This document shows positions 26,173-34,460 of a stretch of DNA of 64,000 nt, in pieces. Below the pieces are notes generated by a model. That model saw only the letters and a list, made by a program, of their open reading frames with translations. It made no database searches and was not told the origin of the DNA. The position numbers and the translations under genes are program-made. Position 1 is the stretch's first letter, and each line of letters opens with the position of its first letter. The stretch covers positions 5,341,001 to 5,405,000 of the forward strand of contig NZ_CP121354.1 of assembly GCF_029674545.1 (NCBI RefSeq). The letters are read 5' to 3'. Source of the stretch: Mesorhizobium sp. WSM4904. Its GTDB lineage: Bacteria > Pseudomonadota > Alphaproteobacteria > Rhizobiales > Rhizobiaceae.

Positions 26173-26474
26173 TGCCGCCCCCAGCCGTGAAATATAGTTC
26201 GCCAGAGAGCGGCGCTATATTTCCCTCTGCTTTTCTCCGTGTCGCGCGAACGGATTTCTCGCCGCTCGCACCATGGGATAATATTAGAGGGTACTTATTA
26301 AAATTCACGTAAACGACATGATGAGCGCCATCTTTCGGCGCTCGATCGACTTCCATTAAAATTTGAACTTTTTGGTAGATGGCGAGCGGTTCACCGTTTC
26401 ACGGAAACGCCGAACCACTCTTTGTTTTTACGCATTCCGGGCGGAAAACCGCTCACACTTTTCCTGGAATTGCG
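26173..26474. other. AT-rich intergenic region
   Basis: About 300 bp, markedly AT-rich between 26275 and 26370. It must contain the promoter of the leftward lipoprotein gene. A GAGCGCC/GGCGCTC hairpin lies at 26323-26343, and a GGTTCACCGTTTCACGG palindromic block at about 26383 adjoins family D repeat copy 1. Confidence 0.5.
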
Positions 26475-26476
26475 CT
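26421..26476. repeat. Short palindromic repeat, family D (copy 1)
   Basis: Contains GCATTCCGGGCGGAAAACCGC and TTCCTGGAATTGCGCT, so it folds on itself through GGAATTGCG/CGCATTCC. Related units at 32612-32664 and 56631-56691. It reaches the 3' end of the GT2 gene and overlaps its last codon. Confidence 0.6.
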
Positions 26477-28361
26477 AGCGCCGCGCGTCCCAGCCAGGAT
26501 CGAAATAGAAATTGCGCGAGCCGATGTCGCCCATGCCGGCGCCGGAAACCACATAGGCGATCCTGACAATGCGGAAGCCGCCGGCGCCCTGCTGCAGCCC
26601 ATAAATGCCTTCCAGTCCGCGATCGTAGAAACTTGCCGCCGGGACGCCAACCGCGAGCAGCGCCAGGGAGGCGTGCAACGCCAATTTCGCGGCATTGGCG
26701 CGCAGCGGGATCCGGTTTTCGAAAATGTGCCTGGCGATGATGACCACGACGAGCACGCCATAGAGGAAAGCATTGAAGGCCGCGAACCAGTAGAAGCCGG
26801 TGGCGTCGAAGGGATGCTTGACGAGCAGCACCGGCAGCGCGGCGCCGATCGCCAGAACAATGTAGGGCGCGAATGCCCGCGTGGGCAAAAGATGCTTCGG
26901 GCCGCTGCCCTTCGGGGTGACGCGGAAATCGACAAAGGATTTCGTCACATGGTCACGCACCGCCGACAGCGTGCCCCACAGCACCCAGGGCCAGCGCGCG
27001 AAGAACAGGAACAATGTGCCTTCCCAGCTGAGCGTCTTCGCGGTCAGGGGGCGCGACAGACCGAAGATTTTCAGCATCATCACCAGCCCGACCAGCGCCA
27101 GCGAGTTGGGCAGGTAATGGATGACGAAGTCGGCATACATGACGTTGGCGAAGTTGCGGCCGGTGAGCAGCGCATAGATCGGCATGACATACATCATCAG
27201 CGCAAAGAGCGCGAACAGCGGATACCAGAGCTGGCAGAACAGGAACTGGAATTTCAGCCGCGGCGACAGCTTGTGGAAGTATCGCGGAGTGTATTCGAGC
27301 AGGATCGTCACCAGGCTGCGCGACCACTGGAATTCCTGCGTGACGAGATCCGCGAAGGTCTGCGGACCATCGCCATGGGCGATCGCGTCGATGGCGTGCA
27401 CGCCGCGCCAGCCGGCAGCGTTGATCAGCATCGATGTGGAATGATCCTCGGCGAGTTCCGGGCCGAGACCGCCGGCCTGGCGCAAGGCCTTCGTCCTGAC
27501 CGCATAGTGCGAGCCGATGCACAGTGGCGCGCCGCCGCCGGTATGGCCGCACTGCAAGGGGCCGTGGAACATGCCTTCCGGGAACAGCCGGCCGCGCGCC
27601 GCCCAGCTTTCGGCGGCGTTGTTGTCGCATATGCTGGGCGCCGAGACATAGCCGACCGCAGGGTCGGCGAAAGGATAGAGGATTTCGCTGAGATAGGTCG
27701 GCGACGGCACATGGTCGGCATCCATCTGCGCGACGAAGTCGTAGTTGTCGTAGCCATGGTGATCGTAGAAAAAGGCGAGGTTGCCTTCCTTGCAGCGCGT
27801 CCGGCGCGGCCAGATCTTGCGGTGGTAGTCCTCGCGGCCGCGCCGTGTCGAGACCAGCACGCCATGCGCACCGCACCAGGCAATCGTCTCGTCGGCCGGA
27901 TCCTCGTCGGCCAGCCAGGTGTCGTGCGGGCAATCCTGCGCCAGCATCGCCTCCAGCGTGCGCCGGACCACGGCGAACGGCTCGGACGGCGCCTTGGTGA
28001 CCACCATGGCGATACGCGAGCGCTTCGGAATGCGATGCAGTCTGGAGGATTTGCGCGAGGCATGGACGTTGAGCAGGAAATACATCGGCATCAGCGTCAG
28101 CCAGGCCAGCACGATGGTGGCGAGACCATATGGCCCGATATGCTCGATATGTTCGGGCCGCAGCCACCAGGACCAGAAGAAGCCCAGCGTGACAAACCAG
28201 AAAGCGAGGCCAAGCCGCAGGATCAATTGCTGCCGGGAAGACAGAACCGGCACGAGGTAGGGTCCCTTGGGGCCGGCGCCAGGACGAGCCCCAGCGGACC
28301 GGCTCACAGGCCCCTGTTTGCCGCCGACAAGGCCGGCATCCAACAAAACGCTCATACCCAC
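26475..28361 (-). CDS. Cellulose-synthase-like processive glycosyltransferase (GT2)
   Basis: 628 residues. Two N-terminal transmembrane helices (about 45-65, 77-98), a cytosolic GT2 domain and about five C-terminal helices, the layout of BcsA-type synthases. Motifs: RRTLEAMLAQDCP, WLADEDPAD, the DxD VAQMDADHVPSP, the general-base region LAEDHSTSMLI (AED in place of TED) and QEFQWSRSL (Q-x2-QW, the product-binding QxxRW variant). No PilZ domain is present. The product is an unknown beta-glycan. GTG 28361 has AAGGAGG 8 nt upstream. A CtrA box lies 88 bp upstream and a GH26-like gene is divergent. Confidence 0.88.
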   Translation of the reverse strand: MGMSVLLDAGLVGGKQGPVSRSAGARPGAGPKGPYLVPVLSSRQQLILRLGLAFWFVTLGFFWSWWLRPEHIEHIGPYGLATIVLAWLTLMPMYFLLNVHASRKSSRLHRIPKRSRIAMVVTKAPSEPFAVVRRTLEAMLAQDCPHDTWLADEDPADETIAWCGAHGVLVSTRRGREDYHRKIWPRRTRCKEGNLAFFYDHHGYDNYDFVAQMDADHVPSPTYLSEILYPFADPAVGYVSAPSICDNNAAESWAARGRLFPEGMFHGPLQCGHTGGGAPLCIGSHYAVRTKALRQAGGLGPELAEDHSTSMLINAAGWRGVHAIDAIAHGDGPQTFADLVTQEFQWSRSLVTILLEYTPRYFHKLSPRLKFQFLFCQLWYPLFALFALMMYVMPIYALLTGRNFANVMYADFVIHYLPNSLALVGLVMMLKIFGLSRPLTAKTLSWEGTLFLFFARWPWVLWGTLSAVRDHVTKSFVDFRVTPKGSGPKHLLPTRAFAPYIVLAIGAALPVLLVKHPFDATGFYWFAAFNAFLYGVLVVVIIARHIFENRIPLRANAAKLALHASLALLAVGVPAASFYDRGLEGIYGLQQGAGGFRIVRIAYVVSGAGMGDIGSRNFYFDPGWDARR

Positions 28362-28448
28362 CGCCGCCGCCTCCTTGTCGCCCTTGCGACCGGGAAGCGT
28401 TCACATCCCACGGTAGAATCAGCGCCTCCTGATGGAGAGTCAACAGAA

Positions 28449-28463
28449 TTAAGCTTTGGTTAA
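28449..28463. promoter_or_regulatory. CtrA-type operator (TTAA-N7-TTAA)
   Basis: TTAAGCTTTGGTTAA, an exact match to the full CtrA consensus, followed by C. It lies 88 bp upstream of the GT2 start codon. CtrA is the cell-cycle response regulator of this class of bacteria. Confidence 0.6.
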
Positions 28464-28617
28464 CCATGCTCCTTGAGAACTGGTTAACCTAAGGCCTGGA
28501 CCTGACGGCTCTTTGCGAGACGCGGCGCACGGGTCCGAGGGACTTTCGACAAACGCGAAGCCTGGCTGCCGGCGCCTCTTTGCAACCGCCGCGTTAACCA
28601 TATCGGCTACTATAAGG

Positions 28618-28632
28618 TTAAGTAACGGTTAA
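28618..28632. promoter_or_regulatory. CtrA-type operator (TTAA-N7-TTAA)
   Basis: TTAAGTAACGGTTAA, the second exact full consensus match within 170 bp, in the middle of the divergent region. Having two full sites makes chance less likely than for a single site. Confidence 0.6.
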
Positions 28633-28924
28633 TTGCGCTTGACTCTTGGCAGGCATAGGATCTTATATCAGAAAAGGTTAATATCGTAACGTTGACGCGA
28701 ATTTATGAGTATCGCGGCGACGCCCTCCCGGGCTTCTAGTACAGGCGCCCCGAGGGCAAAATTGATGGACGGCCTCGCGCCAAAGCGGCCTGGCCCAGTC
28801 GCTCAGACAACCCATGGTTCACGTCGGCTGACGATCGTTCGGGTTTGTGTGCCGGTTTCCCATCGGCACGCTGTGGCGAGCTTCAAAGTCCCGGCTGGGA
28901 TATCGAAGCTATGGGAGGTCGGGC

Positions 28925-29842
28925 ATGAAATACTCCACAACCACCGCGCTTGTGTCGGCATTCATCGCCGGCGGCTGCCTAGTGCTGCCAGCGGCGGCGG
29001 GATCGCCTTCGGGAACGGACCCGATGCAGACGAGCTCCGCCGCGTCGGCATTCGGTTCCTATGATCCCTATGGCGACTTCAGCAATGACAAATCGGCCAC
29101 CATCGAGGAACTCTTCCTGCCTTGGGAAGACGTCGATCTTTCGACGCTGCCGCTGGCCGACGCCTACGCCCTGCAGCGCGGCCGCTCGCTGCTGATCACC
29201 ATCGAGCCGTGGACCTGGTCGAAGGACTGGCGCATCACGCCGCCCGAGCTGCGCAACGGCATCTTGAGCGGCAAGTACGATGCCAACATGCAGGCGATCT
29301 GCAACCTGGTCGGACAGATGAAAAGCCCGGTGACGATCCGCTGGGCGCAGGAGATGGAAGACAGCAATGGCCGCTTCACCTGGGCCAACTGGGCGCCTAA
29401 GGATTGGATCGCCGCCTACAAGCGCGAGGTCGACGTCTGCCGCAAGGCGGCGCCCGCGGCGAAATACATGTGGTCGCCCAAGGGATTGGAAGGCCTCGAG
29501 AAATACTATCCGGGCGACGACTATGTCGACGTGATCGGCCTGTCGGTGTTCGGCCTGCAGAAGAAGGACAATGACGAAGCCGGCCGCGACCGGACCTTCG
29601 CCGAGATGCTGAAGCCCGGCTACGACCGTGTCGCGAAATTCAACAAGCCGGTGGTCGTGGCCGAGCTCGGCTATGTCGGAAAGCAGGACTATGTGACGAA
29701 GTGGGCGCAGGATTCCCGCAAATCCTATGCGGAATTCCCGTCTCTGACCTCGGTCGTCTACTTCAACCAGAAGGAAGTGTGGCCGTGGCTGGGCGGCTAT
29801 GGGCTGCCCGACTGGCGGGTGACCCAGCACGTCCTGCCGTAG
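28925..29842 (+). CDS. Exported GH26-like glycoside hydrolase
   Basis: 305 residues with a signal peptide (ALVSAFIAGGCLVLPAAAG, cleavage near 25). The (beta/alpha)8 pattern of clan GH-A is visible: LLITIEPWTWSKD, the acid/base region TIRWAQEMEDSNGRF (Glu after WAQ), AAKYMWSPKG, YVDVIGLSVFG and the nucleophile strand PVVVAELGY (Glu). These match beta-mannanase/lichenase-like GH26 proteins found with beta-glycan synthases. It is divergent from the GT2 gene, so it probably trims or releases that polymer in the periplasm. GGGAGG lies 7 nt before the ATG. Confidence 0.82.
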   Translation: MKYSTTTALVSAFIAGGCLVLPAAAGSPSGTDPMQTSSAASAFGSYDPYGDFSNDKSATIEELFLPWEDVDLSTLPLADAYALQRGRSLLITIEPWTWSKDWRITPPELRNGILSGKYDANMQAICNLVGQMKSPVTIRWAQEMEDSNGRFTWANWAPKDWIAAYKREVDVCRKAAPAAKYMWSPKGLEGLEKYYPGDDYVDVIGLSVFGLQKKDNDEAGRDRTFAEMLKPGYDRVAKFNKPVVVAELGYVGKQDYVTKWAQDSRKSYAEFPSLTSVVYFNQKEVWPWLGGYGLPDWRVTQHVLP

Positions 29843-29973
29843 AACCGCAGAGATCATTACCCGCCCCGGCACGCCGGGACGGGCTCCAGCTTCAGTTTCG
29901 GGAGTGACAAGCTTCAAAGCCAACGCTTTGGAGACGAGTGCAGGCGTTGCGTAAATCAGTCGGGGAGAAGGTC

Positions 29974-30477
29974 GTGAAACGGGTGTTCTGGAAATTCGTC
30001 GGTGCAATGCTTGGCTGCTTCGTTCTTGTCGTCGGCCTGCAGGCCGCCGCGCAGGCCAAGAGCGCGAACAGGATCGCGGATCAGGCGTCGAAGGCCGCCA
30101 TCGTCTCCGACGAGGCCATCTACCAGCTCTACAAGAACCATTCCTGGCTCTGGGGCAATCATGGCGCCGCCTATTTTGCGGTGGGAAAGCGGCAGTTCAC
30201 CGCCTGGTCCACCGAGGATGGCAAGCCGAGCTATGGCGAAGGCATCTGGTTCATGCCCGGCGGCGGCAAACTGTGTTTCCGGGCAAGCTGGCACGGTTCA
30301 TGGGGCGCAAAGACTTCGCTGAGCTGCTTCGAGCATCGCCAGGCCGGCAAGGTGATCTACCAACGCAAGTCGCCAGACGGCGCGTGGTATGCATTCAAGG
30401 ACCGTCACGGCAAATCGGACCTGCGCAATGGCGACCACGCCAGCACGAAGGCAAAACGCTTCAAGGCGAAGCTGTAA
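29974..30477 (+). CDS. Exported DUF995 family protein
   Basis: 167 residues with a signal peptide (FVGAMLGCFVLVVGLQAAAQA). The mature domain fits DUF995 (PF06191): LYKNHSWLWGNHGAAYFAVGKRQFTAWS, IWFMPGGGKLCFRASWHG and SCFEHRQAGKVIYQRKSPDGAWYAF, with two conserved Cys. GTG 29974 is preferred for GGGGAG 6 nt upstream; GTG 29938 in frame also has a purine box. DUF995 genes are often near surface-polysaccharide genes in rhizobia, which fits the GT2/GH26 neighbours. Activity unknown. Confidence 0.8.
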   Translation: MKRVFWKFVGAMLGCFVLVVGLQAAAQAKSANRIADQASKAAIVSDEAIYQLYKNHSWLWGNHGAAYFAVGKRQFTAWSTEDGKPSYGEGIWFMPGGGKLCFRASWHGSWGAKTSLSCFEHRQAGKVIYQRKSPDGAWYAFKDRHGKSDLRNGDHASTKAKRFKAKL

Positions 30478-30498
30478 CCGGCATCCGCACGGGCGGTC

Positions 30499-31329
30499 TC
30501 AAGCGGCGGCGCGCCAGGCGCCGGGCGAAAGGCCTTTGATCGTCTTGAACACCCTGGTGAGATGGCTCTGATCGGCGAAGCCGGTCGCGGCGGCGATCTC
30601 GGCGAGCGGCATGTCGGTCCTGATCAGCGCCGACGCCGCACGGATGCGGCGGTCGCGCAGATATTGTCCGGGCGTCATGCCGGCGGCGCGGTGGAAATCG
30701 CGGATGACCTGGAAACGGGTGACACCGGCCGCAGCAGCCAACCGGGCGAGATCGAAACCGGCCGAAAGATCGGCCGCGATCAGCTCGCCATAGAGGCGGA
30801 AGCGCCGTGTGGTTTCGCCGCCGTCTGAAGCGCGGTCGCAACGCTTGCCGTCACCGAAGCGGCCGACGAGCTCGCCGAGCACCATCAGCATCGCCGTTTC
30901 CTGATCGAGCGCCTGTCCCGCCAGTCGATGCGCCTGGACGAAGGCTCGTGCGAGTTCCGGTGCATGCACGATCCCTTCGCCGAACATCGGCAATTCCGGC
31001 AGCTCCAGATCGTCGGCGATTTCGGCCATCAGCGTGGCGCCGGGATAGCAGGTGCGGTATGCCCAGCCGGCGGGCGCACCTTTCTCGCCGTCATGCGGCT
31101 CTTCCGGGTTGACGATGATGATCGAGCCCGCCGGCGCCAGATGCCGGCGGCGGCCGATCCTGAGCTTTTCCACGCCGGCCACCACGACCCCGAACACCCA
31201 AGTCGGGTGCGTGTGCAGCGCATAGGCATGGTCGCGGTAGCGGGCGGCAAGCATTTCGAGGCCGCCGAGGCCCTCATGCCGCGTCAGCTTTGCTGCCTCG
31301 CATTCCCTTTGCTCGCTGGCGTCGCTCAT
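30499..31329 (-). CDS. AraC family transcriptional regulator with cupin sensor
   Basis: 276 residues. N-terminal cupin (HAYALHTHPTWVFGVVVAGVEKL, HLAPAGSIIIVNPEEPHDGEKG) and C-terminal AraC domain with two HTHs (FDLARLAAAAGVTRFQVIRDFHRAAGMTPGQYLRDRRI and MPLAEIAAATGFADQSHLTRVFKTIKGLSPGAWR). Cupin-AraC proteins of this type often regulate transport genes for amino acids or small amines. AAGG lies 8 nt upstream of ATG 31329. Divergent from the M20 amidohydrolase gene, 99 bp apart, its probable target. Confidence 0.9.
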   Translation of the reverse strand: MSDASEQRECEAAKLTRHEGLGGLEMLAARYRDHAYALHTHPTWVFGVVVAGVEKLRIGRRRHLAPAGSIIIVNPEEPHDGEKGAPAGWAYRTCYPGATLMAEIADDLELPELPMFGEGIVHAPELARAFVQAHRLAGQALDQETAMLMVLGELVGRFGDGKRCDRASDGGETTRRFRLYGELIAADLSAGFDLARLAAAAGVTRFQVIRDFHRAAGMTPGQYLRDRRIRAASALIRTDMPLAEIAAATGFADQSHLTRVFKTIKGLSPGAWRAAA

Positions 31330-31428
31330 GCCGGAAGCCTTGTCGAAACCACCCTGCCCGTCAATCCCGTTCAAGACGCGAGCGGGGAACATCGGCAACA
31401 TCGCCGCAAACGAAGCGGAGATAAGACG

Positions 31429-32607
31429 ATGCGGGAAAACGACAGGATAGCGGCGATCGTGCCCGAGGTGATCGGCTGGCGGCAGGCGATCCACGCCAAT
31501 CCCGAGCTCGGCTTCGCCGAATATGAGACGGCGGCTTTCGTCGCAGCGAAGCTGAAGGAATTCGGCCTCACCGTCCACTCCGATGTCAGCGCGACGGCCG
31601 TGGTCGGGACGCTGACGAAAGGCGCGGTCGGCAAAGCGATCGCGCTGCGCGCCGAGCTCGACGCGCTGCCTATCAAGGAAGCCGCCGATGTCGCCTACCC
31701 CTCGCGCAAGGATGGCATCATGCATGCCTGCGGCCATGACGGCCATACCGCCATGCTGCTTGGCGCGGCCAAGCTGCTCGCCGAGAGCGCGAGCTTCGAC
31801 GGCACGGTGGTGTTCGTCTTCCAGCCGGCCGAGGAGGTGCTGGGCGGCGGCAGGAAGATGATCGAGGACGGGCTGCTCAAACGCTTTCCGGTCGAGCAGG
31901 TGTTCGCCGTGCATAACTGGCCGGCTTTCCCGGAAGGCCATATCGGCGTGCGCGCCGGACCGCAGATGGCGGCGGTCGACGATTTCGAGATCATCTTTCG
32001 CGGCAGCGGCTGCCATGCCGCGATGCCGCATCTGGGCGACGATCCGCTGCTCGCCGCGGCGAGCTTCGTCACCGCGATCCAGCGGCTGGTTTCGCGCAGC
32101 GTCGATCCGCTGTCGCCGGCGGTGCTGTCGGTGACGCAGATCCATGGCGGCCGCTTCAACAATTTCGTGCCGGGCGAGGTCAGGGTCGAAGGCACCTGCC
32201 GCTTCTATGACCACGCAATTTCCGACCATTGCGCGGCCGAGATCGAGCGCGTGGCGCAGACTTGCGCCACCATGCACGGCGCCAGCGCCGAACTTACCTA
32301 CAGGCGCGGCTATCCGCCGGTGGTCAACCCGGCCGCGGGCGCGGCGCTCGCCGCCTTGGCCGGTGCGGATACGGTCGGTGCCGAACGTGTCGCAACCGAG
32401 TTCCTGCCGAGCATGGGCTGCGAGGATTTTGCCTTTCTGCTGCAGGGCGTCGGCGACGGCGCCTATGTCTGGATCGGCGCCGGCGATGTCGGCCCAGGCG
32501 CCGGCCTGCATGGCGACCGCTTCGTCTTCAACGACGCCATCGTGCCGATCGGTATCCGCTTCTTCCTCAACATCGTCCAGCGCGCGCTGCCTGTCGGGGG
32601 GAAGTAG
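31429..32607 (+). CDS. M20 family amidohydrolase (hippurate hydrolase/IAA-amino acid hydrolase-like)
   Basis: 392 residues. M20D metallopeptidase: IHANPELGFAEYETAAFVA, LRAELDALPIKE, the metal-binding IMHACGHDGHTAMLLGAA and catalytic QPAEEVLGGGRKMIEDGL, VFAVHNWPAFPEG, dimerisation/lid FRGSGCHAAMPHLGDDPL, and the last ligand near MGCEDFAFLLQ. These enzymes release amino acids from N-acyl or N-aryl conjugates such as hippurate. GGAG stands 8 nt before ATG 31429. Likely controlled by the divergent AraC protein. Confidence 0.92.
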   Translation: MRENDRIAAIVPEVIGWRQAIHANPELGFAEYETAAFVAAKLKEFGLTVHSDVSATAVVGTLTKGAVGKAIALRAELDALPIKEAADVAYPSRKDGIMHACGHDGHTAMLLGAAKLLAESASFDGTVVFVFQPAEEVLGGGRKMIEDGLLKRFPVEQVFAVHNWPAFPEGHIGVRAGPQMAAVDDFEIIFRGSGCHAAMPHLGDDPLLAAASFVTAIQRLVSRSVDPLSPAVLSVTQIHGGRFNNFVPGEVRVEGTCRFYDHAISDHCAAEIERVAQTCATMHGASAELTYRRGYPPVVNPAAGAALAALAGADTVGAERVATEFLPSMGCEDFAFLLQGVGDGAYVWIGAGDVGPGAGLHGDRFVFNDAIVPIGIRFFLNIVQRALPVGGK

Positions 32608-32611
32608 CGCG

Positions 32612-32664
32612 ATCCCAGGGAAAGTGCATTGCGGTTTTCCGTCCGGAATTGCGCAAAAACAAAT
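32612..32664. repeat. Short palindromic repeat, family D (copy 2)
   Basis: GGGAAAGTGCATTGCGG and TTTTCCGTCCGGAATTGCGC, the same elements as the copy at 26421-26476 in the other orientation, ending in AAAAACAAAT. It sits just after the M20 gene. Confidence 0.6.
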
Positions 32665-32731
32665 ACTTAAGATTGCCAAGCACGGAAATTTCGCGCAACG
32701 GTTCAAGCGACCGAAACATCCGCGAGACCTG

Positions 32732-33898
32732 ATGTCGGGGGCCGACAAGACCGTGCTGATCACCGGGGCGCGCGCGCCGGTGGCGCTGCATCTGGCGCGC
32801 CTGCTCGACGGCGCCGGCCGCCGCGTCATCCTGGCCGACAGCCCTGCCCGGCCGATCGCCGCGGCAAGCAGGGCCTGCGCGCGTTATCATCGGCTGCCGC
32901 CGCCGCGTTTCGAGCCTGAGGCCTACGCCGAGGCGGTCGAGGCGTTGGCGCGGGCCGAAGGCATAGATTTCGTCATCCCGACCTGCGAGGAGGTGTTCTA
33001 TCTCGCGCTGGCCTGGCGCGGCCGGGCGATGCCGGCCCAGTTATTCGCGCCGGATATCGAACAGCTGGCGAAGGTGCACAACAAGCACGCCTTTGTCCGG
33101 TTGGCCGAAGGCCTCGGCCTGGCGGTGCCGGAGACAACGCTCCTCAGCTCACGCGACGATCTGGAAGCGGTACGCGGCCGCTCGCGCGAGCTGGTGTTCA
33201 AGCCGGTCTGGTCGCGCTTCGCCAGCCATGTGCTGCTGCGGCCGACGCCGGATTTTCTCGACACCATCACCCCTTCACCCGCCGTGCCGTGGGTGGCGCA
33301 GCGTTTCATCGATGGCGACGAGATCAGCGCCTATGCGGCGGCGCGCGAGGGCAGGCTCAAGGCGCTGGCGCTCTACCGTTCGCTCTATCGCGCCGGCAAG
33401 GGTGCCGGCATCTTCTTCGAGCGGGTCGAGGATCAGGCAGCGCGGGAACTGGTCGAGCGCATCGTGGCCGGCACGTCATGGACCGGGCAGATTTCCTTCG
33501 ACCTGATGCGCGAGGCGGACGGAAGGGTGCTGCCGCTGGAATGCAATCCGCGCGCGGTGAGCGGCCTGCATTTTTTTCGCGAGCCGGCGCGCTTTGCCGA
33601 CGCGATGCTGGAAGACGGGCCGGAATTGATCCCCGACGTCATCGCGCCGCAAACGGTGCGGCTTGCGATGTGGGTCTACGGACTGCCGGCGGCATTGCGC
33701 TCAGGCGGCCTCGGCGGCTTTCGGGAGGCCATGCGCGACGGCCAGGAACTGCTCGACTGGCCGGGCGACCCCGCGCCTGTGAAGGCACAGTGGCTGGCGC
33801 TGGCCGAGATCGCCAGCGTGGCCTGGCGCCAATGGATCAGCCTGCAAGCGGCTTCGACGCGGGACATCGAGTGGAATGGGCCGGACGACCATTCTTGA
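32732..33898 (+). CDS. ATP-grasp domain enzyme, substrate unknown
   Basis: 388 residues. A pre-ATP-grasp Rossmann-like domain ([30 protein letters not shown], then [15 protein letters not shown]) leads to an ATP-grasp core: [37 protein letters not shown] and the Mg-binding [28 protein letters not shown] (E and N ligands in LECNPR). Carboxylate-amine or thiol ligases share this fold. There is no duplicated carbamoyl-phosphate-synthase domain. It converges on the six-gene operon at 34461-40659 but is separated from it by a repeat and an antitoxin gene, so linkage is uncertain. The ribosome site is weak. Confidence 0.82.
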   Translation: MSGADKTVLITGARAPVALHLARLLDGAGRRVILADSPARPIAAASRACARYHRLPPPRFEPEAYAEAVEALARAEGIDFVIPTCEEVFYLALAWRGRAMPAQLFAPDIEQLAKVHNKHAFVRLAEGLGLAVPETTLLSSRDDLEAVRGRSRELVFKPVWSRFASHVLLRPTPDFLDTITPSPAVPWVAQRFIDGDEISAYAAAREGRLKALALYRSLYRAGKGAGIFFERVEDQAARELVERIVAGTSWTGQISFDLMREADGRVLPLECNPRAVSGLHFFREPARFADAMLEDGPELIPDVIAPQTVRLAMWVYGLPAALRSGGLGGFREAMRDGQELLDWPGDPAPVKAQWLALAEIASVAWRQWISLQAASTRDIEWNGPDDHS

Positions 33899-33927
33899 AG
33901 TGTGAATTTCGTGACCTCGGCGGGACA

Positions 33928-34085
33928 GCGCCCCCCTCTGTCCTGCCGGACATCTCCCCCACAAGGGGGGAGATCGGCAGCTTCGCCGTCGCGCCATTCC
34001 TGCGACGCTAGCGATTGGCGAAAGCCTACGCGACAGCCAATCTCCCCACCTGTGGGGGAGATGTCCGGCAGGACAGAGGGGGCGC
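33928..34085. repeat. Large palindromic element: inverted pair of family A repeats
   Basis: Two 50-bp arms (33928-33978 and 34036-34085), nearly identical when one is reverse-complemented, flank a 57-bp centre. Each arm includes a CTCCCCCACA hairpin core and a CTGTCCTGCCGGACAT block. Related to the single unit at 1170-1235. It lies between the ATP-grasp gene and the antitoxin gene, where it could act as a two-way transcription barrier. Confidence 0.75.
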
Positions 34086-34139
34086 GAAGGAACGCGACGT
34101 CGCTGTCCCTAGTCTTGCAAACAGACTTTCGCCGATCAG

Positions 34140-34430
34140 TTACCGCTGATCTATGGGCTTCGCACTAAGCTGTAGGCCCAGCGCTCTGAGCACCGCTAGC
34201 AGTGTACTAAGAGGCGGATCGATTTCGCCCAGCGCCTTAAGAAGTGCCTGCGGGGTCATTCCGGCTTCCCGCGCCACAATATTCAAGCCGATGGAGCGCG
34301 CCACACTGCTGAGAGTGTGAGTGATAATCATGGGCTCACCATCCTCAAATGCGGCTTCGACATAGGCTAAGCGCTCTTCAGGGGTCTTGAGATAATCAAG
34401 GATATCGAAACGCGTGGTCTCAAGAGGCAT
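34140..34430 (-). CDS. Orphan addiction-module antidote protein (HigA-like HTH)
   Basis: 96 residues. Pattern: RFDILDYLKTPEERLAYVEAAFEDGEP, then an HTH (LSSVARSIGLNIVAREAGMTPQALLKALGEIDPPLSTLLAVLRALGLQLS). This is the TIGR02684 class of antidote, normally encoded directly after a small RelE/HigB-like toxin. No toxin frame is present: upstream on the strand is the Rieske oxygenase (34461) and downstream is a repeat. The gene is AT-richer than its surroundings, suggesting transfer with later loss of the toxin. GGAG is present before ATG 34430. Confidence 0.8.
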   Translation of the reverse strand: MPLETTRFDILDYLKTPEERLAYVEAAFEDGEPMIITHTLSSVARSIGLNIVAREAGMTPQALLKALGEIDPPLSTLLAVLRALGLQLSAKPIDQR

Positions 34431-34460
34431 CGCTCCATCTCCTTGAATTAGAGCTTATAC

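Larger units (their letters stand above)
28362..28924. other. Divergent regulatory region between GT2 and GH26-like genes
   Basis: 563 bp, with no supported gene. The central 200 bp is AT-rich, full of GTTAAC/TTAA elements, and holds two exact CtrA-type sites. A 119-codon plus-strand frame from 28705 has no ribosome site and overlaps the GH26-like gene in another frame, so it is not called. Confidence 0.6.

Noticed and set aside
26379..28463. 694-codon plus-strand frame opposite the GT2 gene
   Set aside because: Composition (His, Arg, Gln rich) and lack of any domain pattern show it is a shadow of the GT2 coding strand.
31330..32829. Long minus-strand frame continuing upstream of the AraC gene across the amidohydrolase
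   Set aside because: It is the antisense of a well-supported M20 enzyme. High G+C removes stop codons in that frame, and the AraC start at 31329 has its own ribosome site.
34431..34460. Room for a toxin partner of the orphan antidote
   Set aside because: Only 30 bp separate the antidote from the Rieske gene, and no alternative small frame with toxin character was found on either strand.
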